Below, piece after piece: positions 25,246-39,146 of a stretch of 64,000 nucleotides of DNA. The position numbers and the translations under genes are program-made. The DNA lies in contig OY756970.1 of NCBI GenBank assembly GCA_963580455.1, forward strand, positions 7,006,001 to 7,070,000. Direction: 5' to 3'. Numbering within the stretch: position 1 is the stretch's first letter; each line of letters begins with the position of its first letter. Below the pieces are notes generated by a model. The model had not been told where the DNA came from. It did not search any database and was given only the letters and a program-made list of their open reading frames with translations. The stretch is from Euonymus europaeus. Taxonomy: Eukaryota; Streptophyta; Magnoliopsida; Celastrales; Celastraceae.

Positions 25246-25716
25246 ATGTCAAAACCCCAACTTTCTATAACAAATGGACAAAACTGTTTAAAGCTCCTCC
25301 ATAGAGTGAGTTGGGCAACTTCGGACTATCAAAGTTACTCGGTGTACACTCTTTATTGTTCTTCTATGTCAAATTTCGTGAGTATGGGCTTACCAGATTA
25401 TTTCGATGCCAAAACCCCAACTTTCTATGACAAATGGACAAAACCGTTTAAAGCTCCTCTAGAGAGTGAGTTGAGCAACTTCGGACTTTCAAAGTTGGTC
25501 GGTGTACACTTTTTATTGTTCTTCTATGTCAAATTTTACGAGTATAAGCTTCCTAGATTATTTCGATACGAAAACACCAACTTTAAAAGACAAATGGACA
25601 AAAACGTTAAAACATCCTCCATAGAGATAGTTGAGGAACTTCGAATCATCAAAATTGCTCGGTGTACACTTTTTATTGTTCTTCTAAGTCAAATTTTACG
25701 TGTATATGTTTTCTAG
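25246..25716 (+). other. Longest open frame (156 codons), judged non-coding
   Basis: An ATG-started frame spans almost three monomers. Its product is not one protein family but the same monomer read in its three frames in turn, since 160 leaves a remainder of 1 when divided by 3. Shorter frames of 60-131 codons recur throughout the array for the same reason, mostly from TTG (at GTTGAGCAACTTC) or GTG (at GGTGTACAC) and ending at TAG in CCTAGATT. There is no sign of a promoter, splice structure or conserved domain. I do not call any of them a gene. Confidence 0.9.
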
Positions 25717-26744
25717 ATTATTTCGATGCCAAAACCCCAACTTTCTATGACAAATGGACAAAACCATTTAAAGCTCCTCCATAGAGTGAGTTGAGCAACT
25801 TCGTACTATCAAAGTTGCCTCGTGTACACTTTTTATTGTTCTTCTATGTCAAATTGTACGAGTATAAGCTTCCTAGATTATTTCGATGCCAAAACCTCAA
25901 CTTTCCATGACAAATGGACGAAACCGTTTAAAGCTCCTCTATAGAGTGAGTTGAGCAACTTCGGACTATCAAAGTTGCCCCGTGTACACTTTTTATTGTT
26001 CTTCTATGTCAAATTGTACGAGTATAAGCTTCCTAGATTATTTCGATGCCAAAACCTCAACTTTTCATGACAAATGGACGAAACCGTTTAAAGCTCCTCT
26101 ATAGAGTGAGTTGAGCAACTTCGGACTATCAAAGTTTCTCGGTGTACAGTCTTTATTGTTCTTCTATGTCAAATTTTACGAGTATAAGCTTCCTAGATTA
26201 TTTCGATGCCAAAACCCCAACTTTCTTATGACAAATGAAGAAAACCTTTAAAAGCTACTTCATAGTGAGACTTGAGCAATTCCGGAACATCAAAGTTGCT
26301 CGGTGTACACTTTTTATTGTTCTTCTAAGTCAAATTTTACGAGTATATGTTTCCTAGATTATTTTGATGCCAAAACCCCAACTTTCTATGACAAATAGAG
26401 AAAACCATTTAAAGCTCCTCCATAGAGTGAGTTGAGCAACTTCGGACTATCAAAGTTGCTCGGTGTACACTTTTTATTGTTCTTCTATGTCAAATTTTAC
26501 GAGTATAAGCTTCCTAGATTATTTCGATGATAAAACCCCAACTTTCTATAACAAATGGGCAAAACCGTTTAAAGCTTCTCCATAGAGTGAGTTGAGCAAC
26601 TTCGGACTATCAAAGTTGCTCGGTGTAAACTCTTTATTGTTCTTATATGTCAAATTTTACGAGTAAAAGCTGCCTAGATTATTTCGATGCGAAAACACCA
26701 ACTTTATAAGACAAATGGACAAAACCGTTTAAAGCTCCTCCATA

Positions 26745-26864
26745 GAGTGAGTTGAGCAACTTCGGACTGTCAAATTTTACGAGTATATGTCTCCTTGATT
26801 ATTTCGATGCCAAAACCCCAACTTTATAAGACAAATGGACAAAAACGTTAAAACATCCTCCATA
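26745..26864 (+). repeat. Truncated 120-bp monomer, 40-bp deletion
   Basis: GGACTGTCAAA runs straight into TTTTACGAG, removing the right arm of the dyad, GTGTACAC and the T-rich stretch. The heptamer TGTCAAA occurs at both ends of the lost segment in sister monomers that read GGACTGTCAAAG, so the deletion has a 7-base microhomology. A second copy is at 30865-30984. Confidence 0.88.
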
Positions 26865-28785
26865 GAGATAGTTGAGGAACTTCGAATCATCAAAGTTGCT
26901 CGATGTACACTTTTTATTGTTCTTCTAAGTCAAATTTTACGAGTATATGTTTCCTAGATTATTTCGATGCCAAAACCCCAACTCTCTTTGACAAATGGAC
27001 GAAACCGTTTAAAGCTCCTCCATAGAGCTAGTTGAGCAACTTCGGACTATCAAAGTTGCTCCGTGTACACTTTTTATTGTTCTTCTATGTCAAATTTTAT
27101 GAGTACAAGCTTCCTAGATTATTTCGTTACGAAAACACCAACTTTATAAGACAAATGGACAAAAAGGTTAAAAGATCCTCCATAGAGATTGTTGAGGAAC
27201 TTCGAATCATCAAAGTTCCTCGGTGTACACTTTTTATTGTTCTTCTATGTCAAATTTTATGAGTATAAGCTTCCTAGATTATTTCGATGCTAAAACCCCA
27301 ATTTTCTATGACAAAAGGACAAAATCTTTTAAAGCTCCTCCATAGAGTGAGTTGAGCAACTTCGGACTATCAAAGTTTCTCGGTGTACACTTTTTACTAT
27401 TCTTCTATGTCAAATTTTACGAGTATAAGCTTCCTAGATTATTTCGATGCCAAAACTCCAACTTTCTTATGACAAATGGACAAAACCGTTAAAAGCTACT
27501 TTATAGTGTGAGTTGAGGAATTCCGGACCATCAAAGTTGCTCGGTGTACACTTTTTATTGTTCCTCGAAGTCAAATTTTACGAGTATATGTCTCCTAGAT
27601 TATTTCGATGCCAAAACCCCAACTTTCTATGATAAATGGACAAAACCGTTTAAACATCCTCCATAGAGATAGTTGAGGAACTTCGAATCATCAAAGTTGC
27701 TCGGTGTACACTTTTAATTGTTCTTCTAAGTCAAATTTTACGAGTATACGTTTCCTAGATTATTTCGATGCCAAAACCCCAACTTTCTATGACAAATGGA
27801 CAAAACCGTTTAAAGCTCCTCCATAGAGTGAGTTGAGCAACTTCGGACTATCAAAGTTGCTCGGTGCACACTTTTTATTGTTCTTCTTTGTCAAATTTTA
27901 CGAGTATATGTCTCCAAGATTATTTCGATGCCAAAACCCCAACTTTATAAGACAAATGGACAAAAACGTTAAAACATCCTCCGTAGATATAGTTGAGGAA
28001 CTTCGAATCATCAAAGTTGCTCGGTATACACTTTTTATTGTTCTTCTATGTCAAATTTTACGAGTATATGTTTCCTAGATTTTTTTGATGCCAAAACCCC
28101 TACTCTCTTTGACAAATGGACGAAACCGTTTAAAGCTCCTCCATAGAGTGAGTTGAGCAACTTCGGACTATCAAAATTGCGCCGTGTACACTTTTTATTG
28201 TTCTTCTATGTCAATTTTATGAGTATAAGCTTTCTAGATTATTTCGATACGAAAACACCAACTTTATAAGACAAATGGACAAAAAGGTTAAAAGATCCTC
28301 CATAGAGAGTGTTGAGGAACTTCGAATCATCAAAGTTCCTCGGTGTACACTTTTTATTGTTCTTCTATGTCAAATTTTACGAGTATAAGCCTCTTAGATT
28401 ATTTCGATGCCAAAACCGCAACTTTCCTATGACAAATGGAGAAACCTATTTAAAGCTCCTCCATAGAGTGAGTTGAGCAACTTCGGACTATCAAAGTTGC
28501 TCCGTGTACACTTTTTATTGTTCTTCTATGTCAAATTTTACGAGTATAGGCTTCCTAGATTATTTCGATGCCAAAATCCCAACTTTCTATGACAAATGGA
28601 CAAAACCGTTTAAAGCTCCTCTAGAGAGTGAGTTGACCAACTTCGGACTATCAAAGTTGCTCGGTGTACACTTTTTATTGTTCTTCTATGTCAAATTTTA
28701 TGAGTATAGGCTTCCTAGATTAATTCGATGCCAAAATCCCAACTTTCTATGACAAATGGACAAAACCGTTTAAAGCTCCTCTAGA

Positions 28786-31700
28786 GAGTGAGTTGACCAA
28801 CTTCGGACTATCAAAGTTGCTCGGTGTACACTTTTTATTCTTCTTCTATGTCAAATTTTATGAGTATAAGCTTCCTAGATTAATTCGATGCCAAAACCCC
28901 AACTTTCTACGACAAATGGACAAAACCGTTTAAAGCTCCATAGAGTGAGTTGAGCAACTTCGGACTATCAAAGTTGCTCGGTGTACACTTTTTATTGTTC
29001 TTCTTTATCAAATTTTACGAGTATAAGCTTCCTAGATTATTTCGATGCCAAAACCCCAACTCTCCTATGACAAATGGACAAAATCGTTTATAGCTCCTCC
29101 ATAGAGTGAGTTGAGCAACTTCAGACTATCAAAGTTGCTCGGTGTACACTTTTTATTGTTCTTTTATGTCAAATTTTACGAGTATAAGCTTCCTAGATTA
29201 TTTCGATGTCAAAACCCCAACTTTCTATAACAAATGGACAAAACTGTTTAAAGCTCCTCCATACAGTGAGTTGGGCAACTTCGGACTATCAAAGTTGCTC
29301 GGTGTACACTCTTTATTGTTCTTCTATGTCAAATTTTACGAGTATAAGCTTCCTAGATTATTTCGATGCGAAAACACCAAATTTATAAGAAAAATGGACA
29401 AAACCGTTTAAAGCTCCTCCGTAGAGTGAGTTGAGCAACTTTGGACTATCAAAGTTGCTCGGTGTACACTTTTTATTGTTCCTCTATGTCAAATTTCGTG
29501 AGTATGCGCTTCCTAGATTATTTCGATGCCAAAACCCCAACTTTCTATGACAAATGGACAAAACCGTTTAAAGCTCCTCTAGAGAGTGAGTTGAACAACT
29601 TCGGACTATCAAAGTTGGTCGGTGTACACTTTTTATTGTTCTTCTATGTCAAATTTTACGAGTATAAGCTTCCTAGATTATTTCGATACGAAAACACCAA
29701 CTTTATAAGACAAATGGACAAAAACGTTAAAACATCCTCCATAGAGATAGTTGAGGAACTTCGAATCATCAAAATTGCTCGGTGTACACTTTTTATTGTT
29801 CTTCTAAGTCAAATTTTACGTGTATATGTTTTCTAGATTATTTCGATGCCAAAACCCCAACTTTCTATGACAAATGGACAAAACCATTTAAAGCTCCTCC
29901 ATAGAGTGAGTTGAGCAACTTCGGACTATCAAAGTTGCCCCGTGTACACATTTTATTGTTCTTCTATGTCAAATTGTACGAGTATAAGCTTCCTAGATTA
30001 TTTCGATGCCAAAACCTCAACTTTCCATGACAAATGGACGAAACCGTTTAAAGCTCCTCCATAGAGTGAGTTGAGCAACTTCGGACTATCAAAGTTGCCC
30101 CGTGTACACTTTTTATTGTTCTTCTATGTCAAATTGTACGAGTATAAGCTTCCTAGATTATTTCGATGCCAAAACCTCAACTTTTCATGACAAATGGACG
30201 AAACCGTTTAAAGCTCCTTCATAGAGTGAGTTGAGCAACTTCGGACTATCAAAGTTGCTCGGTGTACAGTCTTTATTGTTCTTCTATGTCAAATTTTACG
30301 AGTATAAGCTTCCTAGATTATTTCGATGCCAAAACCCCAACTTTCTTATGACAAATGGACAAAACCTTTAAAAGCTACTTCATAGTGAGAGTTGAGCAAT
30401 TCCGGACCATCAAAGTTGCTCGGTGAACACTTTTTATTGTTCTTCTAAGTCAAATTTTACGAGTATATGTTTCCTAGATTATTTTGATGCCAAAACCCCA
30501 ACTTTCTATGACAAATGGAGAAAACCATTTAAAGCTCCTCCATAGAGTGAGTTGAGCAACTTCGGACTATCAAAGTTGCTCGGTGTACACTTTTTATTGT
30601 TCTTCTTTGTCAAATTTTACGAGTATAAGCTTCCTAGATTATTTCGATGATAAAACCCCAACTTTCTACAACAAATGGGCAAAACCGTTTAAAGCTCCTC
30701 CATAGAGTGAGTTGAGCAACTTCGGACTATCAAAGTTGCTCGGTGTAAACTCTTTATTGTTCTTCTATGTCAAATTTTACGAGTAAAAGCTACCTAGATT
30801 ATTTCGATGCGAAAACACCAACTTTATAAGACAAATGGACAAAACCGTTTAAAGCTCCTCCATAGAGTGAGTTGAGCAACTTCGGACTGTCAAATTTTAC
30901 GAGTATATGTCTCCTTGATTATTTCGATGCCAAAACCCCAACTTTATATGACAAATGGACAAAAACGTTAAAACATCCTCCATAGAGATAGTTGAGGAAC
31001 TTCGAATCATCAAAGTTGCTCGGTGTACACTTTTTATTGTTCTTCTAAGTCAAATTTTACGAGTATATGTTTCCTAGATTATTTTGATGCCAAAACCCCA
31101 ACTCTCTTTGACAAATGGACGAAACCGTTTAAAGCTCCTCCATAGAGTGAGTTGAGCAACTTCGGACTATCAAAGTTGCTCCGTGTACACTTTTTATTGT
31201 TCTTCTATGTCAAATTTTATGAGTACAAGCTTCCTAGATTATTTCGATACGAAAACACCAACTTTATAAGACAAATGGACAAAAAGGTTAAAAGATCCTC
31301 CATAGAGATTGTTGAGGAACTTCGAATCATCAAAGTTCCTCGGTGTACACTTTTTATTGTTCTTCTATGTCAAATTTTACGAGTATAAGCCTCCTAGATT
31401 ATTTCGATGCCAAAAACTCAACTTTCCTATGACAAATGGAGAAACCCATTTAAAGCTCCTCCATAGAGTGAGTTGAGCAACTTCGGACTATCGAAGTTGC
31501 TCGGTGTACACTTTTTATTGTTCTTCTATGTCAAATTTTATGAGTATAAGCTTCCTAGATTATTTCGATGCTAAAACCCCAATTTTCTATGACAAAAGGA
31601 CAAAACCGTTTAAAGCTCCTCCATAGAGTGAGTTGAGCAACTTCGGACTATCAAAGTTTCTCGGTGTACACTTTTTACTGTTCTTCTATGTCAAATTTTA

Positions 31701-32620
31701 CGAGTATAAGCTTCCTAGATTATTTCGATGCCAAAACTCCAACTTTCTTATGACAAATGGACAAAACCGTTAAAAGCTACTTTATAGTGTGAGTTGAGGA
31801 ATTCCGGACCATCAAAGTTGCTCGGTGTACACTTTTTATTGTTCCTCTAAGTCAAATTTTACGAGTATATGTCTCCTAGATTATTTCGATGCCAAAACCC
31901 CAACTTTCTACGACAAATGGACAAAACCGTTTAAACATCCTCCATAGAGATAGTTGAGGAACTTCGAATCATCAAAGTTGCTCGGTGTACACTTTTAATT
32001 GTTCTTCTAAGTCAAATTTTACGAGTATATGTTTCCTAGATTATTTCGATGCCAAAACCCCAACTTTCTATGACAAATGGACAAAACCGTTAAAACATCC
32101 TCCATAGAGATAGTTGAGGAACTTCGAATCATCAAAGTTGCTCGGTATACACTTTTTATTGTTCTTCTATGTCAAATTTTACGAGTATATGTTTCCTAGA
32201 TTATTTTGATGCCAAAACCCCAACTCTCTTTGACAAATGGACGAAACCGTTTAAAGCTCCTCCATAGAGTGAGTTGAGCAACTTCGGACTATCAAAGTTG
32301 CGCCGTGTACACTTTTTATTGTTCTTCTATGTCAAATTTTATGATTATAAGATTCCTAGATTATTTCGATATGAAAACACCAACTTTATAAGACAAATGG
32401 ACAAAAAGGTTAAAAGATCCTCCATAGAGACTGTTGAGGAACTTCGAATCATCAAAGTTACTCGGTGTACACTTTTTATTGTTCTTCTATGTCAAATTTT
32501 ACGAGTATAAGCCTCTTAGATTATTTCGATGCCAAAACCTCAACTTTCCTATGACAAATGGAGAAACCCATTTAAAGCTCCTCCATAGAGTGAGTTGAGC
32601 AACTTCGGACTATCAAAGTT
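28786..32620 (+). repeat. About 24-monomer higher-order unit, copy 2
   Basis: Tandem copy of 24826-28785 with two gains and one loss of single monomers. The monomer across 32041-32140 joins a GATGCCAAAACCCC front to a TTAAAACATCC end, which fits a deletion by exchange within a monomer. The match ends near 32620, where CTCGTTGTACAG begins. Confidence 0.8.
30865..30984 (+). repeat. Truncated 120-bp monomer, second copy
   Basis: Has the same junction as 26745-26864 and lies exactly 4120 bp downstream, so the deletion is older than the duplication of the surrounding unit. It also shares the private CTCCTTGATT change. Confidence 0.88.
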
Positions 32621-35600
32621 GCTCGTTGTACAGTTTTAATTGTTCTTCTATGTCAAATTTTACGAGTATAAGCTTCCTACGTTATTTCGATGCTAAAACC
32701 CCAATTTTCTATGACAAATGAACAAAACCCTTTAAAGCTCCTCCATAGAGTGAGTTGAGCAACTTCGGACTGTCAAAGTTGCTCCGTGTACACTTTTTAT
32801 TGTTCTTCTATGTCAAATTTTACGAGTATAAGCTTCCTAGATTATTTCGATGCCAAAACCCCAACTTTCTTATGACAAATGGACAAAACCTTAAAAAGCT
32901 ACTTCATAGTGAGAGTTGAGCAATTCCGGACCATCAAAGTTGCTCGGTGTACACTTTTTATTGTTCTTCAAAGTCAAATTTTACGAGTATAAGTTTCCTA
33001 GATTATTTTGATGCCAAAACCCCAACTTTCTATGACAAATGGACAAAACCATTTAAAGCTCCTCCATAGAGTGAGTTGAGCAAATTCGTACTATCAAAGT
33101 TGCTTGGTGTACACTTTTTATTGTTCTTCTATGTCAAATTTTACGAGTATAAGCTTCCTAGATTATTTCGATACGAAAACACCAACTTTATAAGACAAAT
33201 GGACAAAAACGTTAAAACATCCTCCATAGAGATAGTTGAGGAACTTCGAATCATCAAAGTTGCTCGGTGTACACTTTTTAATGTTCTTCTAAGTCAAATT
33301 TTACGAGTATATGTTTCCTAGATTATTTCGATGCCAAAACCCCAACTTTCTATGACAAATGGACAAAACCATTTAAAGCTCCTCCATAAAGTGAGTTGAG
33401 CAACTTCGAACTATCTAAGTTGCCCCGTGTACACTTTTTATTGTTCTTCTATGTCAAATTTTACGAGTATAAGCTTCCTAGATTATTTCGATGACAAAAC
33501 CCCAACTTTCTGTGACAAATGGACAAAACCGTTTAAAGCTCCTCCATAGAGTGAGTTGAGCAACTTCGGACTATCAAAGTTGCTCGGTGTACACTATTTA
33601 CTGTTCTTCTATGTCAAATTTTACGAGTATAAGCTTCCTAGATTATTTCGATGCGAAAACACCAACTTTATAAGACAAATGGACAAAACCGTTTAAAGCT
33701 CCTCCCTAGAGTGAGTTGAGCAACTTCGGACTATCAAAGTTGCTCGGTGTACACTTTTTATTGTTCTTCTATGTCAAATTTCAGGAGTATAGGTTTCCTA
33801 GATTATTTCGATGCAAAAACCCCAACTTTCTATGACAAATGGACAAAACCGTTTAAAGCTCCTTCATAGAGTGAGTTGAGCAACTTCGGACTATCAAAGT
33901 TGCTCGATGTACACTTTTTATTGTTCTTCTATGTCAAATTGTACGAGTATAAAGCTTCCTAGATTATTTCGATGCGAAAACCTCAACTTTCCATGACAAA
34001 TGAACGAAACCGTTTAAAGCTCCTCCATAGAGTTAGTTGAGCAACTTCGGACTGTCAAAGTTGCTCCGTGTACACTTTTTATTGTTCTTCTAAGTCAAAT
34101 TTTACGAGTATATGTTTCCTAGATTATTTTGATGCCAAAACCCCAACTTTCTATGACAAATGGACAAAACCATTTAAAGCTCCTCCATAGAGTGAGTTGA
34201 GCAATTCCGGACCATCAATGTTGCTCGGTGTACACTTTTTATTGTTCTTCTAAGTCAAATTTTACGAGTATATGTTTCCAAGATTATTTCGATGCCAAAG
34301 CCCCAAATTTCTATGACAAATGGACAAACCATTGAAAGCTCCTCCATAGAGTGAGTTGAGCAACTTCGGACTATAAAAGTTGCTCGGTTTACACTTTTTA
34401 TTGTTCTTCCATGTCAAATTTTACGAGTATAAGCTTCCTAGATTATTTCGATGACAAAACCCCAACTTTCTATTACAAATGGACAAAACCGTTTAAAGCT
34501 CCTCCATAGAGTGAGTTGAGCAACTTCGGACTATCAAAGGTTCTCGTTGTAAACTCTTTATTGTTCTTCTATGTCAAATTTTACGAGTATAAGCTGCCTA
34601 GATTATTTCGATGTGAAAACAACAACTTTATAAGACAAATGGACAAAACCGTTTAAAGCTCCTCCATAGAGTGAGTTGAGCAACTTCGGACTGTCAAAGT
34701 TGCTCGGTGTACACTTTTTATTGTTCTTCTATGTCAAATTTGGTGAGTATGGGCTTCCTAGATTATTTCGATGCGAAAACCCCAACTTTCTATGACAAGT
34801 GGACAAAACCGTTTAAAGCTCCTCTAGAGAGTGAGTCGAGCAACTTCGGACTATCAAAGTTGGTCGGTGTACACTTTTTTTTGTTCTTCTATGTCAAATT
34901 TTACGAGTATAAGCTTCCTAGATTATCTCGATGCCAAAACCCCAACTTTCCTATGACAAATGGACAAAACCGTTTATAGCTCCTCCATAGAGTGAGTTGA
35001 GCAACTTCGGACTATCAAAGTCGCTCGGTGTACATATTTTATTGTTCTTCTATGTCAAATTTTACGAGTATAAGCTTCCTAGATTATTTCGATGCCAAAA
35101 CCCCAACTTTCCTATGACAAAAGGACAAAACTGTTTAAGGCTTCTCTATAGAGTGAGTTGAGCAACTTCGGACTATCAAAGTTGCTCGGTGGACACTTTT
35201 TATTGTTCTTCTATGTCAAATTTTACGAGTATAAGCTTCCTAGATTATTTCGATGACAAACACCCAACTTTCTATAACAAATGGACAAAACCGTTTAAAG
35301 CTCCTCCATAGAGTGAGTTGAGCAACTTCGGACTATCAAAGTTGCTCGGTGTACATTATTTATTGTTCTTCAATGTCAAATTTTACGAGTATAAGCTTCC
35401 TAGATTATTTCGATGCGAAAACACCAACTTTATAAGACAAATGGACAAAACCGTTTAAAGCTCCTCCGTAGAGTGAGTTGAGCAACTTCGGACTATCAAA
35501 GTTGCTCAGTGTACACTTTTTATTGTTCTTCTATGTCACATTTCGTGAGTATGGGCTTCCTAGATTATTTCGATGCCAAAACCCCAACTTTCTATGACAA

Positions 35601-36249
35601 ATGGACAAAACCGTTTAAAGCTCATCTACAGATTGAGTTGAACAACTTCGGACTATCAAAGTTGCTCGGTGTACACTTTTTATTGTTCTTCTATGTCAAA
35701 TTTTACGAGTATAAGCTTCCTAGATTATTTCGATACGAAAACACCAACTTTATAAGACAAATGGACAAAAACGTTAAAACATCCTCCATAGAGATAGTTG
35801 AGGAACTTCGAATCATCAAAGTTGATCGGTGTACACTTTTTATTGTTCTTCTAAGTCAAATTTTACGAGTATATGTTTCCTAGATTATTTCGATGCCAAA
35901 ACCCCAACTTTCTATGACAAATGGACAAAACCATTTAAAGCTCCTCCATAGAGTGAGTTGAGCAACTTCGGACTATCAAAGTTTCCCCGTGTACACTATT
36001 TACAGTTCTTCTATGTCAAATTTTACGAGTATAAGTTTCCTAGATTATTTCGATGACAAAACCCCAACTTTCTGTGACAAATGGACAAAACCGTTTAAAG
36101 CTCCTCCATAGAGTGAGTTGAGCAACTTCGGACTATCAAAGTTGGTCGGTGTACACTATTTATTGTTCTTCAATGTCAAATTTTACGAGTATAAGCTTTG
36201 TAGATTATTCCGATACGAAAACATCAACTTTATAAGACAAATGAACAAA
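32621..36249 (+). repeat. Mosaic segment of about 23 monomers, no long duplicate seen
   Basis: Contains most subtypes found elsewhere, in an order I could not match to another place over more than about three monomers. Several private changes occur, for example GGTTCTCGTTG near 34540, CAGGAGTATAGG near 33783 and GTACATATTTTATTG near 35031. It is satellite throughout. Confidence 0.65.
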
Positions 36250-37230
36250 ACCGTTTAAAGCTCCTCTGTAGAGTGAGTTGAGCAACTTCGGACTATCAAA
36301 GTTACTCAGGGTACACTTTTTATTGTTCTTCTATGTCAAATTTCGTGAGTATGGGCTTCCTAGATTATTTCGATGCCAAAACCCCAACTTTCTATGACAA
36401 ATGGACAAAACCGTTTAAAGCTCCTCTAGAGAGTGAGTTGAGCAACTTCGGACTATCAAAGTTGCTCGGTGTACACTTTTTATTGTTCTTCTATGTCAAA
36501 TTTTACGAGTATAAGCTTCCTGGATTATTTCGATACGAAAACACCAACTTTATAAGACAAATGGACAAAAACGCTAAAACATCCTCCATAGAGATAGTTG
36601 AGGAACTTCGAATCATCAAAGTTGCTCGATGTACACTTTTTATTGTTCTTCTAAGTCAAATTTTACGAGTATATGTTTCTAGATTATTTCGATGCCAAAA
36701 CCACAACTTTCTATGACAAATGGACAAAACCATTTAAATCTCCTCCATAGAGTGAGTTGAGCAACTTCGAACTATCAAAGTTGCCCCGTGTACACTTTTT
36801 ATTGTTCTTCTATGTCAAATTTTACGAGTATAAGTTTCCTAGATTATTTCGATGACAAAACCCCAACTTTCTGTGACAAATGGACAAAACCGTTTGAAGC
36901 TTCTCCATAGAATGAGTTGAGCAACTTCGGACTATCAAAGTTGCTCGGTGTACACTCTTTATTGTTCTTCTATGTCAAATTTTACGAGTATAAGCTTCCT
37001 AGATTATTTCGATACGAAAACACCATCTTTATAAGACAAATGGACAAAAACGTTAAAAGATTCTCCATAGAGATAGTTGATGGACTATTAATCACCAAAG
37101 TTCCTCGGTGTACACTTTTTATTGTTCTTCTATGTCAAATTTTACTAGTATAAGCTTCCTAGATTATTTTGATGCCAAAACCCCAACTTTCCTATGACAA
37201 ATGGACAAAACTGTTTAAAGCTCCTCCGTA

Positions 37231-37348
37231 GAGTGAGTTGAGCAAATTCGGACTATCAAAGTTGCTCGGTGTACACTTTTTATTATTTCGATGACATAAC
37301 CCCAACTTTCTATAACAAATGGACAAAACCGTTTAAAGCTCCTCCATA
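37231..37348 (+). repeat. Truncated 118-bp monomer, 42-bp deletion
   Basis: The T-rich stretch ACTTTTT joins directly to ATTATTTCGATG. This removes the CAAATTTTACGAG segment and the HindIII box. ATT is shared at the two breakpoints. The dyad is kept. A second copy at 46161-46278 is exactly 8930 bp away. Confidence 0.88.
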
Positions 37349-39146
37349 GAGTGAGTTGAGCAACTTTGGACCATCAAAGTTGCTCGGTGTACACTATTTA
37401 TAGTTCTTCAATGTCAAATTTTACGAGTATAAGCTTCCTAGATTATTTCGATGCGAAAACACCAACTTTATAAGACAAATGGACAGAACCGTTTAAAGCT
37501 CCTCCGTAGAGTGAGTTGAGCAACTTCGGACTATCAAAGTTGCTCAGTGTACACTTCTTATTGTTCTTCTACGTAAATTTCGTGAGTATGGGCTTCCTAG
37601 ATTATTTCGATGCCAAAACCCCAACTTTCTATGACAAGTGGACAAAACCGTTTAAAGCTCCTCAAGAGAGTGAGTTGAGCAACTTCGGACTATCAAAGTT
37701 GCTCGGTGTACACTTTTTTTTCTTCTTCTATGTCAAATTTTACGAGTATAAGATTTCTAGATTATTTCGATGCCAAAACCCTAACTTTCCTTTGACAAAT
37801 GGACAAAACCGTTTATAGCTCCTCCATAGAGTGATTTGAGCAACTTCGGACTATCAAAGTTGCTCGGTGTACAGTCTTTATTGTTCTTCTATTTCAAATT
37901 TTACGAGTATAAGCTTCCTAGATTATTTCGATACGAAAACACCAACTTTATAAGACAAATGGACAAAAACGTTAAAAGATTCTCCATAGAGATAGTTGAG
38001 GGACTTCGAATCATAAAAGTTCCTCGGTGTACACTTTTTATTGTTCTTCTATGTCAAATTTTACGAGTATAAGCTTCCTAGATTATTTCGATGCCAAAAC
38101 CCCAACTTTCCTATGACAAATGGACAAAACTGTTTAAAGCTCCTCCGTAGAGTGAGTTGAGCAAATTCGGACTATCAAAGTTGCTCGGTGTACACTTTTT
38201 ATTGTTCTTCTATGTCAAATTTTACGAGTATAAGCTTCCTAGATTATTTCGATGACATAACCCCAACTTTCTATAACAAATGGTCAAAACCGTTTAAAGC
38301 TCCTCCATAGAGTGAGTTGAGCAACTTCGGACTATCAAAGTTGCTCGGTGTGCACTATTTATTGTTCTTCAATGTCAAATTTTACGAGTATAAGCTTCCT
38401 AGATTATTTCGATGCGAAAACACCAACTTTATAAGACAAATGGACAAAACCGTTTAAAGCTCCTCCGTAGAGTGAGTTGAGCAACTTTGGACTATCAAAG
38501 TTGCTCAATGTACACTTTTTATTGTTCTTCTATGTCAAATTTCGTGAGTATGGGCTTCCTAGATTATTTCGATGCCAAAACTCCAACTTTCTATGACAAG
38601 TGGACAAAACCGTTTAAAGCTCCTCTAGAGAATGAGTTGAGCAACTTCGGACTATCAAAGTTGCTCGGTGTACACTTTTTTTTCTTCTTCTATGTCAAAT
38701 TTTACGAGTATAAGCTTCCTAGATTATTTCGATGCCAAAACCCCAACTTTCCTATGACAAATGGACAAAACCGTTTATAGCTCCTCCATAGAGTGAGTTG
38801 AGCAACTTCGGACTATCAAAGTTGCTCGGTGTACACATTTTATTGTTCTTCTATGTTAAATTTTACGAGTATAAGCTTTCTAGATTATTTCGATGCCGAA
38901 ACCCCAACTTTCATTTGACAAATGGACAAAACCGTTTATAGCTCCTCCATAGAGTGAGTTGAGCAACTTCGGACTATCAAAGTTGCTCGGTGTACAGTCT
39001 TTATTGTTGTTCTATTTCAAATTTTACGAGTATAAGCTTCCTAGATTATTTCGATACGAAAACACCAACTTTACAAGACAAATGGACAAAAACGTTAAAA
39101 GATTCTCCATAGAGATAGTTCAGGGACTTCGAATCATCAAAGTTCC

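Larger units (their letters stand above)
24826..28785 (+). repeat. About 25-monomer higher-order unit, copy 1
   Basis: Matches 28786 to about 32620. The shift is 3960 at the left, 4120 after one extra monomer in copy 2 (about 29281-29440), 4281 after a second, and 4121 after a loss. Markers shared by both include the 157-bp monomer (GCTCCATAGAG), GTTTATAGCTCC or GTCTATAGCTCC, CTTTTATGTC, the 120-bp truncated monomer and GTTGCGCCG or ATTGCGCCG. Confidence 0.82.

Noticed and set aside
26745..26864. Insertion site of a mobile element
   Set aside because: The short monomer is a clean deletion with microhomology. There is no target-site duplication, terminal repeat or foreign sequence.
36333..36716. 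127-codon frame with a true ATG, copied at 45263
   Set aside because: It is the same satellite read in successive frames. The copy is explained by the 8930-bp duplication, and one-base indels elsewhere freely change such frames.
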